Assembly (NCBI GenBank): GCA_015345905.1
Contig: JADDTR010000028.1
Coordinates: 62,001 to 126,000 of the forward strand
From: Aotearoamyces nothofagi
Lineage: Eukaryota > Ascomycota > Leotiomycetes > Leotiales > Tympanidaceae
DNA: 64,000 bases
Reading direction: 5' to 3'
Each line of letters starts with the position of its first letter. Positions within the stretch are counted from its first letter, which is position 1. A program made the translations under genes and the position numbers. Under the pieces are notes generated by a model. The model ran no database searches. It had not been told where the DNA came from and saw only the letters and a list, made by a program, of their open reading frames with translations. Of this stretch, positions 23,193-32,868 are shown in pieces.

Positions 23193-25031
23193 CTATTGCT
23201 CCGCCAGATGAGTCTTCGTCCACCACCATTTGCACTCCTCCTTTGCCCACAGATTCGCAGTTAAGGCTAGGATCTGTCCCCTCCCATTACCTCCCGCCCT
23301 CTCATCATTCCCCGGCCCAAACGCCACCGTCGCACTGCTCCCCCTACGCCCAAACATGGGCCACGTGCTACGGTGCATAAACTCGCCTTCCTTGATCTCA
23401 TTCGGGTTCCCCGTCACCACAAAACTGGTCCAGTACGCATGTATATGTCCGGCAATCGCGCGGTGCATGTCGTTGTACTGATATATGCCCCGCTCGAACG
23501 ACACGTAGCTGCTCTCGTCGCCGTGGTTTGCGCCGCCGGTGACGCTCTGGTTCACCGCGAAGTTGTACAAGTAGACCGGTGCGAAATCATGGGACGATGC
23601 CCAGGAGGCGGCTTGTCGCACGGGTGCAATATAGGCGAACTGCCCGTAGGCGGCGGCGGCGCGTTTGTACTGTGCGCCGAGACCGAGCCGGGTGTCGAGG
23701 TATTCGGAATTGGGATCTTTGCTCGGGTCGGGGTAGACGGCGTTCAATTCGTCCAGGTCGCTAGGTTTGAAGTTCGGGAGAAGGGTGTGGAAGAAGGCAG
23801 TGAATTCTTCTGGTTTCTCCATCCCTTGAGGGACGAAGGCGTTGCCTTCGTTGGTGTTGAAGCCAGTGAGGATTGCAACGTGGTGGAATTTCCCGTCTCT
23901 CAGGGCCTGTATGGGGGCGGTTTCTATGAAGCCACCTGGACCATCGATGACGGGTTGGAACGGCCATCGGATGGAGGCGTCGTAGCGTTGGTAGATTGAT
24001 TCTGATGCACGTTTGATGGTAGCGGCGGGAATGGAGCGGAGATGGTTGAGTATCTCGCCATTTGGAAGATTTTTCGCTCCAATAATGGCAAGGAATTCCT
24101 GGAATTGTGTTTCATGGAGTGTACTGTTATATGGATAGACAGCACGGGCTGTTGGTCCACCAGATTCCATGATGACCTTGGAGAAGCGCTTTGGTTCATT
24201 TGTATTCAGGAGGTGATGGCCAATTGAATGGGCTCCTGCAGAAACTCCCATCAGGGTCACCTGCTCTGGATCACCACCAAAAGCTGCAATATTATCTTGC
24301 ACCCATTGCAACATCCATGCCTGATCCTTCAATCCAAGATTTAGTAAGCCCTCCCTCGCCATAAACGATGACGGCAGGAACCCCAATGCACCCAGTCGGT
24401 GGTTAAAGCTGATCCCAATAATAGGCTTCATGGACCAAGCCACAAGAGAAGCCATATTCCTCCCAATCGCGCCACTCCCAGAGTTGAACGCGCCGCCGTG
24501 GAAGAATATCACCACTGGCAACTTCTCCTTCCCGTCCCATTCCCGGGGTCGGAAAACATTCAGATTCAAGCAATCTTCCCCATTTGGTCCATCTAGGATC
24601 TTGCTATCACTCCTGATATCGCACGGTACTCCATACTCTTTTGCCCCAAATTTATCAGTTGAGTCCTCCACCTTGACAGGGGGGCTGAAGCGCAGTTCAC
24701 CAGTGGGATTCTTAGCATAGGGAATGCCATAGAAAGCATCTATAGCCTGCGGGAACCCGGGGTCCCGTAAGGAAGTCCCGACATATTTGCCCTGGGGTAG
24801 AGTGACATCGGGGCTGGTCAAGAAGAACAACGGCGGAGTAACTACTGCAGAAGGCGGCAGAGTCCCAAGCCCCACGTGAGCAAATTCGGTCAGAATGGAC
24901 AGTAGAGCCACCACAGCTAAGAGAACCAGGACGATCTTGATTGTAGAGGTGCGTCTCCACATAGCGCTCCATGCCGATGTCGATGTAGATGCAGGCTCAG
25001 ACGGCGGCAGCATCGTCGTCCTTCCCAGCAT
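23193..25031 (-). CDS. Membrane-anchored type-B carboxylesterase/lipase
   Basis: Single exon, 612 aa. A short cytoplasmic tail is followed by one signal-anchor helix (IKIVLVLLAVVALLSILTEF, 31-50), then an alpha/beta-hydrolase domain. Visible signatures are the EDCLNLNVFRP box (152-162), oxyanion-loop VVIFFHGGAF, and the nucleophile elbow GVSAGA with Ser264. Later GFNTNEGNAFVP supplies the likely acid Glu and GGANHGDESSYVSF the likely His. All three catalytic positions look intact. Substrate cannot be told from sequence; fungal members act on esters in the secretory path or at the cell surface. Tail-to-tail with dhx35 (184 bp). Confidence 0.92.
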   Translation of the reverse strand: MLGRTTMLPPSEPASTSTSAWSAMWRRTSTIKIVLVLLAVVALLSILTEFAHVGLGTLPPSAVVTPPLFFLTSPDVTLPQGKYVGTSLRDPGFPQAIDAFYGIPYAKNPTGELRFSPPVKVEDSTDKFGAKEYGVPCDIRSDSKILDGPNGEDCLNLNVFRPREWDGKEKLPVVIFFHGGAFNSGSGAIGRNMASLVAWSMKPIIGISFNHRLGALGFLPSSFMAREGLLNLGLKDQAWMLQWVQDNIAAFGGDPEQVTLMGVSAGAHSIGHHLLNTNEPKRFSKVIMESGGPTARAVYPYNSTLHETQFQEFLAIIGAKNLPNGEILNHLRSIPAATIKRASESIYQRYDASIRWPFQPVIDGPGGFIETAPIQALRDGKFHHVAILTGFNTNEGNAFVPQGMEKPEEFTAFFHTLLPNFKPSDLDELNAVYPDPSKDPNSEYLDTRLGLGAQYKRAAAAYGQFAYIAPVRQAASWASSHDFAPVYLYNFAVNQSVTGGANHGDESSYVSFERGIYQYNDMHRAIAGHIHAYWTSFVVTGNPNEIKEGEFMHRSTWPMFGRRGSSATVAFGPGNDERAGGNGRGQILALTANLWAKEECKWWWTKTHLAEQ

Positions 25032-25919
25032 TGTTGCGCGCCCCCTTTGGCAGATTGTATTCCTTGGCCTTTAGCGCCGTCAGCGTCTACGATGCGAACT
25101 CAAATCTCTGCAAATCATAAGAACCCCGCGGACGCCTTCCAGCAAACCAATTAATCCGGTCGGACAATTCAGTTCGTGGATCTGGCAATCCAACGCAGCA
25201 ATAGCTTCAGTGCTGGAGGAGTTGTCTCGAGTCTGGTCCTGCCCAGAGAAATTATATGCTGCCTCGGATATCACTTAGGGACCTCGACGTCGCGCCATTG
25301 AATTGGATTGGGTGGATCCTCGGTTTGTCAGTCCCGTGACCCGTCCATCCGTCCTAGAACAGATTGTAGATTGGGAGCCGTAGAAACAACGGGAGTAGCG
25401 GGGATGGTGGGACTGATTGTAATTGATTGTAATTGATTATAATTAATTGCGATTAATGCGAGTTCATTCGAGTTCATTCGAGCGTACTTTATTACCTACT
25501 TGAGCTCGCTGAGCACGGAGCGTTGGCCCGGTTTCGTTTTCCTTGCAATCTCCTATCCTTATTTCCATTATCATTATTACGAAGTAATACGTCTCAGATC
25601 TTTGCGTAAAGCTTCATTCATAATATTCTCTATAAAGAATACACTTAATCACAACTAATTCCTTAAACTCCAACCTTCGTAAGCTTCAAAAAGAATGTCC
25701 AGGACGTTCTGGAGTAATGGCCCAAAGAGGCTATTGTATAAAGTAGCCACCATAACTTATACTTCTTCAATAAAAGCCTAGTACCGGCAGGTAATCCAAA
25801 TAAACACCTAACACAGACGCTTGAGGACAAAGCAAGAACAAAGGAAATCATATCGGGGCCAAGCTGATCAGCCCTAAACGCAAACCGTCAATTCATCGTT
25901 ATCCAATGAATTCCTTGTT
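25032..25919. other. Gene-free stretch with AT-rich, direct-repeat patch
   Basis: About 0.9 kb. Around 25418-25480 are repeated GATTGTAATT and GAGTTCATTC units; 25540-25860 is distinctly AT-richer than its flanks. A 62-codon minus-strand frame at 25663-25851 has an aromatic-rich end (WWLLYTIASLGHYSRTSWTF), but I cannot tie it to any family. It might be a decayed element scrap or chance. Confidence 0.5.
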
Positions 25920-28023
25920 TCAAGCCTTCAACCCAAGCTGACCGCCAGGGCCGAAGCCTGCACCCATTCCCTTATCTCCCTCCGCTGATTTCTTTGCTTT
26001 TTGTTTCTCTGCCCACTCCCTACTAGCTTGTCTGCCCCTCTCAGCAGCCTCTTCTCTGCTCTTTCTTGCTGCTGCTTCTCTCTCTCGCTTCTCTCTGTCT
26101 TGATCCTCGAGCATTTTAACTTCCCGTTTGTAAATGTCCCGGGCCCGTTGTCTCTGGGCTTGAATATCCGAAGCAGAGACAGTGCGCTGCGCTGCAAGAC
26201 CACTCATGGAAGGGCCATTCGTAGTAGAAGCTTTACGCGTCGGGACTAGTGCAGGAAGTGCAACGCCAGGTGTACGAGGAGCAGAAGTATTGGCAACGGT
26301 GGTTCTGAGAATAGAAGGACGGTGGGCCCCGACGACAGATTCACGCCCTGCCACCCTGAGACTATTATTGGTGTAACCAGTTGCAACAGCCTCTTTATCT
26401 AGCATGCCAACATGACTCTTACGAGCAAGACTGGCGGCTGTGTCACGTGGGATGACATCCGATGCAATACTCTTGCGCACAGGTTGTGCCTTGAATTCGC
26501 GGCGCTTTCTTTCGTCCTCCTCCTGTGCTTTCAAGCGTAATTCATGCTGTTCTCGCTTCTTTCGAGAAAGTGCTTCTCCAGGAAGCTCAAACATAGGCTT
26601 AGTGGGTGGTTTTGTTGACTTGATCTTCGGTACAGAAGGTACATGTGCATTAGTCGCTGGGCCTGCTACTGTGGATAGGCGTCGAGACATTCGAGCTTCG
26701 CGCTGCTCCTTAAGCTTTCTAGCAATAGCCTCTCCAGGAAGGTCAAATGTTGGGCGTGTGGGCGGCTTTGTCGATCTAACTGTCTGTTTTGGAGGCATAA
26801 GGCTTGCAGGCCTCTTAATTGGTTTCTTTGGTACTAAAGGCCTCTCTGAGGCCATCTTTTCTTCCCCAGCAGCTTTATTTGCCTCTTGAAGAGCAGATGT
26901 AGAAGCTGTCTTTTTCAACGATTTGAGTCCTACTGGAACATCTTTCGACATGATACGTAGTGAGGAAAAGCTATCCTTAGCTGTTGTTGTTGAAGCAGGC
27001 ATCTTCCTCTTATCGGGTGAGATCATATGCTGTGCCAATGTGACCTCACCAAGGGCCTCAAGAGCATCCTCCAGTTTGTCTAGGGCCTCTACTGAATCTT
27101 CGATTCGAGGAACATGCTTAGCAGGCGACCGGCCAGTAATTTGCTCGACAAAGGAATCCTCGTTAATCTCAACCACAGGTGTAGTGGCATCCTGTTCCTC
27201 GCAAGCCTTTTCAACAGCCTCGAGAGTAGTGATTGCTGATCTCACTAAATTCTGTAGCATTTCACTATCCCCATCTCCATCTCCATCCGCATGATGCCCT
27301 TCAAGGACCTCCGGTTTCACATCAGATACTGATGCCTCCGCTACACGAAGAGATCTGTTAGCTATCGGGTACATGGAGTTGCGTATTTGTTCAGGGTCCA
27401 CACCTGGACAGAACGACTAAAGGGGGAGAGCTGATCGCTACATTGAGACTGGAATGTCCCGGATGAAACCCGGAATAGCAGTTATTTGTCAAGGGGAAAT
27501 GGCTGTCAAACTGACCTAATTGTTTCTTCACAAATCGATTTCGTGTTAAGTGGAAAGCGGGGGGTGATGGAGCAATTGGAACATCCTCTGCCACGGGGAT
27601 ATCGTGTGGTATCGTTGGATCGAGGCCATGTATACCATCCAGAGAAATGAGGCTACCTTGATCTGAGCTTATGAGGTGGCGCGCTTCCTTAATAGCTGCT
27701 GACCCGGTAGCGGGCTGCTCATCTTCAGTCATCGGCTGGACGGTGTCGGTATCATCAGAGACCAATGGTAGCTTGAACTTCTTGCCCTTCCTTCCCTTCT
27801 TATTCTTTGTGGTCCTAATCGCATTCTTATATGCTGCCTTTAGGCCCTTAAGCTCCTCGGCCATCTCTAAATCGTCGATGCTGACACTCTCCATTGTATT
27901 GTTGATTTCTTGCAGTGGAGCACGAGTTTTGTCCAGCATATGTGGTAATGTTATCTGTGTTGTAATGGAAGAAGTATCGTCCTGGTCACTAGCAACCTTC
28001 GTAGATCGCGTAACTCGAGGCAT
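25920..28023 (-). CDS. Basic, mostly disordered protein with two TPX2-like repeats and C-terminal coiled coil
   Basis: Exons 28023-27516 and 27403-25920 join in frame, giving 663 aa. Residues 1-170 include MPRVTRSTKVASDQDD and a Lys-rich NKKGRKGKKFKLP stretch. Two related blocks follow: KPPTRPTFDLPGEAIARKLK (near 382-401) and KPPTKPMFELPGEALSRKKR (near 434-453), the second running into EEDERKRREFKAQPVRKS. The F-x-LPGEA...R and FKAxP pattern recalls the TPX2 C-terminal repeat of microtubule-associated proteins. The last ~80 residues form a highly charged helix (RDIYKREVKMLEDQDREKRE) and a Gly-rich end. I do not recognise a named ortholog; TPX2 relationship is inference. It lies directly downstream of dad2 on the same strand, next to shugoshin. 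Confidence 0.8.
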
Positions 28024-28589
28024 GGTGAATGGATTGTGACGGAAAGTGAGATCGATGGTAGCTTGTCGCTGTGGAATTATCAGACTAGTTCGATTAAGTA
28101 TGCGATGCCTAAACAACTTTAATTGTAGAGACACTGGTATCTTAGAGACCAAAATACAGGTAGAATGATGTCCTTGAAGCGGCGATGCTCTCTCTTATCG
28201 ATTGTAATAAGTGAAGACAATCTGTCGATCGCGCGTTGTATGCAGGTGTACCGGTTGTTCGTAAATCACCACGGCAACCAATCAATCTGACAAACTAAAA
28301 CACGAAATCGCGAAACGCGTTCGAAATCGCGCGTCAATGTTCCAATGTACAGCGTGATTGCCTAAACTCTATACTTTGGTCAGGAAGTAGTAGTATATAG
28401 AAAGTTGGAGCCTTCGTCACATAAAAATGGCATGAAATATATTGTATCGACTGAATAAGGATTCCAAAGATTCTGGTAGTCGTAGCATAGTCTCCACACT
28501 TCTCCAAACGCCTCCTTTATGCCCCCAGTGCAAGTCATTATATCGTCAACATTTCTCTTTAGTACAAGACCTCTATGGCTTCGGACGTC
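28024..28589. other. Intergenic region between TPX2-like gene start and dad2 3' end
   Basis: Promoter and leader of the minus-strand gene at 28023 plus the dad2 3' region. Repeated CGCGAAA/ATCGCG words near 28300-28345 resemble MluI-type ACGCGT (AAACGCGTTCG at 28314-28324), a cell-cycle box core in yeasts. No gene was recognised. Confidence 0.5.
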
Positions 28590-29153
28590 TCATTCTCCAC
28601 TGCCAGTTCCACTTGCGCTGGCTTGCTGCTGCTGCTGCTGCTGCTGCAATATGGGAGCATGCTCTGTAGGTATCCTGACCAAAGTCTGAGGCAAAGGTAC
28701 ATCGGATTCATCCTTCACTGAATGTTCCTCTTCAATTCCGTCTGCATCCTTTGGTGTTGGTATTTTCACTTCCCTAATATTAGCTTATACCTTGGTGATG
28801 GGCAAGCGGATGAGCTTACTCGATGCCATACTTATGGCTCTCAATACGTTGTGCCAGTTACTGAGCACAGCGGCAACAGCTATGGAGCATTAGCAAAGTC
28901 CTGGCAATCCAACAACCTAGTTGAACATACCCTCGGTGCCATCTGATAATGTTGCGAGTTTCTCCTCCAATACGGACATTTGCCCTGCAAGCCCGGCGCT
29001 GAGATCTCGTAACTGTTTCAGGTTTTCCAGCTCTAGCTTCTTCTCATTTACACGTGCAAGTAGGATTGGTGATTGCCCTGACGCAGAGGCTCCATTGCTG
29101 GAATTGGGGGGTTGGCGAAGATGCGATGGGAGGGGTCGAGAGGAGTAGGACAT
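28590..29153 (-). CDS. dad2: DASH/Dam1 complex subunit Dad2
   Basis: Exons 29153-28931, 28879-28820 and 28768-28590 give 153 aa. The Dad2 core is clear: NEKKLELENLKQLRDLSAGL, then AGQMSVLEEKLATLSDGTEA and VAAVLSNWHNVLRAISMAS. A C-terminal extension follows (MKIPTPKDADGIEEEH, PLPQTLVRIPTEHAPILQ), with seven consecutive Gln encoded by a CTG/CAG tract, then SGTGSGE. Known: DASH rings couple kinetochores to microtubule plus ends and occur only in fungi. The last intron has two nearby acceptors: TTAG would stop translation after ASRK, while AAG five bases on keeps the tail open; the tail looks coding, so AAG was used. Diverges from shugoshin. Confidence 0.93.
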
Positions 29154-29568
29154 CTTTCCAGTTGTGGTTGAGAGGTTTGTCGAGCTTCGAGTGCTTGGGA
29201 ACTCGGAATAATTGCGACTATAATATAATATCGGGTTGCAAATTCGCAAGGTCAAGTCTGATAGGGACAGTTTGTCTGTGTTTAGATGTTGCGTATGGGT
29301 GATAACACTCTTGTCTTGATCCTTTTCTGTTATCGTTGCGGTGCGATGGGAACTGCATGGGTGCCCCGAATTAGTCGATATTCCAGGTCTAACCTTCTTT
29401 GGGTCAAATGTAAACACGACAAGAAATATATCCTCCACGCTCACCACAGTGGTTTAATTACGTCGCAAGCCTTCGCTCTCTTCGTCTTTTGGATCGCAAA
29501 TCAACTTTACATGCTGTTTCTACCTTCTATTTCATTATATCACATTTCTGCCGTATGATCAAGGGCTC
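29154..29568. promoter_or_regulatory. Divergent promoter between dad2 and sgo1
   Basis: 415 bp separate the two start codons, so both upstream regions must lie here. A TATA-like patch TATAATATAAT is seen near 29219-29229. No experimentally grounded cell-cycle element was identified. Confidence 0.5.
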
Positions 29569-31844
29569 ATGGCCCGCTTGAACGAGGCGCCCGCGCCCAC
29601 AGATGCTATAGAACTCCGTAAGTTGTATGCATTCAGACTATTTAACTCCGAAGCTGACAGTCTATCTCATAGTTCGCCGCAAGTACTACCGCCAAAATAA
29701 AGAGATAGCCAGGGTGAACTCCTCACAGGGTGTTCGCATTCGGAATCTCGAAAATGAAGTCTCACGCCTTCTCGCCGAGAACCTAGCCTTACGAGAACAA
29801 ATTCTACAGCAGCACAGCGAAATTGAAAAATCGAAACCCATTGTCGACCATGTCAGCAAAGTCAAATCAGAGCTCGATGCGAAGTTACTAGAGCTTCGAG
29901 CATTGGTGACACGATTAGGAGAACAACCGGTCTCTCAAAGACGATCTTCAAAGGAAGGTAAATCTAGCAGAGAAAGTTTTACAGCAAGTACAGACCAGAC
30001 AAATTGGAGGGCCAAGTGTACTCTAAGTGATGCGATGGCAGCACAGGAGGGGAAGCTACCAACTATCGTTGAAGATAAATCTTATCCCCGGCGGACTCTT
30101 GAGTAAGTTATACAGTACAGGCCCGATGAGTGTATACTAAGAAATTCATAGGCGCGAAGAGCTGGCCGGGATCCTATCAGATACTATGGACGACAATACG
30201 GATTCTCCTGATATAGGACCGCCGCCTGTGTCACAATTTATCAATGAGGACCCAGTCAAGATAGATCTACCCACCGGAGTCAGCACACAGGGAGAGATCT
30301 CCGGATTGGATCCAGCACTTTCTATAAACCTTGAGCAGAGGAAGAAACGAAAGGAGTTTGTAGGGGTTCCAGAACACAAGAGGTCGAGTAGATTCGAGCC
30401 GACCTTGACACATACTGGTAAAGAAGTAGCTCAATCTCTCAAAGTGGGTGCCAAGAGAAAGCTCAGTGTGAGAGAAGACGATGACCAAGCTGGGAATACT
30501 AATCTAGTCGTGGAGACTTCACCTGATGATTTCAAGTTCACTCGGAGAAACGAAGAAAATTCTCAGATCAAACCAACAGTGCTTGCAGCGAAATCTGCCA
30601 CTAAAGCATCTAGAGAGATGGCTATTGCTAGAGGAAGAGTCCGTGACAAGACAGACACATTAGTGTCTTCTAGTAACAGAAAGATTCTTGGGACCAAAAC
30701 TACCAACCATGATGTTGCGAATTCCCCAAAGAAGGGCGCTAAACCTCCCTTAACGGATCAGATAGCGTCAGCAAAAACTGTTCTCCCTAAAAAGGACCCG
30801 ACAAAGGAGCGTCTACAAGAGCAAAGACGCCAGGCAACATTGATAAGGCCTAGTGTTGCACCGGTTGTGTCATCTATAGACATTAATCCGGAACTAGAGA
30901 TACCAGCAGCAGCCCCTGATCTATTCTCTCCGCCTTTAACAGGACCATCTGCAGCTCGCCGAGAGTCTCGTGACACACCACCACCTTCAGATATTGGGCC
31001 GGGAGCCGAAGGTCACAGACCAAGTAGGAGATCACGATCAAGTGTGAGCTATGCAGAACCGAACCTTCGGGATAAGATGCGAAGGCCAACAAAAGAGCTC
31101 GTTGATGCTGTAACGGGTGAAGGGAAATCTCACAGACTCAGCAATGTAAAACTTGAAATTGAGCCTTCTACAGTGGTGATAAAGGAGGAGCCAGACTTGG
31201 AAGATGCATGGAAAAGCATACCTGCAGCATCTTCGGTAAACATGTACTCTAAAAGTCCGTTGGTCGACAGAACAACTTCAGAACGAGTTTCTGAAAGCGC
31301 ACTTCCACAACGCCGACGACATGGATCTTCAATATATCAAAATAGCGAAGAAGATGTGCCTAGGTCAGGTTCGGGATCGGCCATCTCTGCATTAATGGCA
31401 AGCTCCAGGAGGATAAAACAAGAAAACAAAGAGCAAGCTGAGAAGCTCGAACAGAAGATAGAGACAGCGATGGCCAAGCTCGACATTTACAATTTCAACG
31501 GGTCTTCGCCACGTGAAAGGGGCGATTCAAGGATCCCCACAGGCAGGGAAGACAAACAGGTGGTCAGAACGTCAAGAAGACTTTCTGCTATACCTCAAGA
31601 GATGGCCGCTGCTGCAAATCCGAATACTCAGAGTACAGATACCTTGCAGAAGGTTTCCTCTACATCAAGACGGCGCCAATCGACACTTGCGATCGAGAAC
31701 TCGGGGTTGAGCACAGAGAGCGGTCATATGGGTGCAGGAGATGAACTAAAACGGACGAGGGGCATTTCTGGTGGAGTCGAATCTAGTGATATTGGATCAC
31801 GGGGTGAGAGAGTAGCGTTAAGAAGGAGGAGCATGATGTTATGA
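29569..31844 (+). CDS. sgo1: Shugoshin, centromeric cohesin protector
   Basis: Exons 29569-29617, 29673-30102 and 30152-31844 give 723 aa. The N-terminal coiled coil is diagnostic (RRKYYRQNKEIARVNSSQGV, then RNLENEVSRLLAENLALREQ), the segment that dimerises and binds PP2A-B56. The C-terminal basic box is present as RRSRSSVSYAEPNLRDKMRR, which binds phosphorylated H2A in the family. The long middle is disordered and Lys/Ser rich; a second charged helix appears near the end (RIKQENKEQAEKLEQKIETA). Role: protects centromeric cohesin and helps biorientation. Its head-to-head neighbour encodes the kinetochore protein Dad2. Confidence 0.93.
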
Positions 31845-32868
31845 GAATAATAGGATACCATGATGATAGCTTGGAGTTTGGGGTTTTGCATAACTGTAGT
31901 TCGGTTGGTAGCGTTTTCAAATCCACGATAATTGATCAGAAGCAATTATGCCAAGGAGCACAGCCCGTAAGCCGCGTAATATACAGACTTCCAATGGATT
32001 GCATGTATGGCAGATACTTTCCGTTTGGCCGACAGAGTAGATGACAAACATCATTCCTATCCATGGCTGTGCACCATGAGCTGGGATAAATCGTCCCAAG
32101 TGTATCGGAGGTCTTGGAAATGGCTCAGTACCTTAGATAATACGAGATCAGGACAAGGCTACCACCAATGAGTGAGAGTCGGAACGCCTTCTGGAGGCAA
32201 AGAGATTTCTCAGACATTCCTGGAGGGTTTAGACTGGCCAAGAAACTTCCTCGTGATACGTCTTCAATTGCATCCTTTCATCGCCGAGAAATGTATCATC
32301 CTCCAACACTGCCCCCAAACCCTCCCCTCCATGTTGTATCGTCAGAATCGGCTTATATGAGACAACCATATTTGCAAGCGAAGCGGCTCGATTTCTTCAC
32401 TTATATCACAAATCTCCCACGACATTTGAGGACTACTCAAGTACGGAGTAGAAGTACTCTGTTCAATTTTTGGTTTGCATTCGTTGTGGAAATCCTAGTT
32501 GCCAAGCCGGGACGGAGATCCTCAAACGCAAAACCCTTTTCGTGGCGTACCTCGTATAGCCCAAGACAGACGATTTAGGCCAAAGAAAGAACAAATCTGT
32601 AGCCTTACCTGCTATAGAGCTTCTTAATATCTTTCAACCTCACCTAAGAATTATAATATACTCTTTGCGACCCTAAAAAATCAATACACAGCGTATGGCT
32701 GCAGTACCGGTGACGTCGGACCTTCGTTACAATAGCAACGGACTTGCTATTTTTATCGCGAGCCGTAGGACAGCTTCGAACGGGGTGGTGCAGGGCTGGT
32801 ATTGTCCTGAGTCGTTGACAAGCAATAGTCAGCGACAGGTCGCAGACATACTCCAATACCCATAGGTG
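31845..32868. other. Gene-free stretch upstream of the ADAM protease
   Basis: About 1 kb between sgo1 and the ADAM gene. Mixed composition without arrays; the only open frames are short and unlike any family I know. The 3' part is the protease promoter and leader. Confidence 0.55.
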
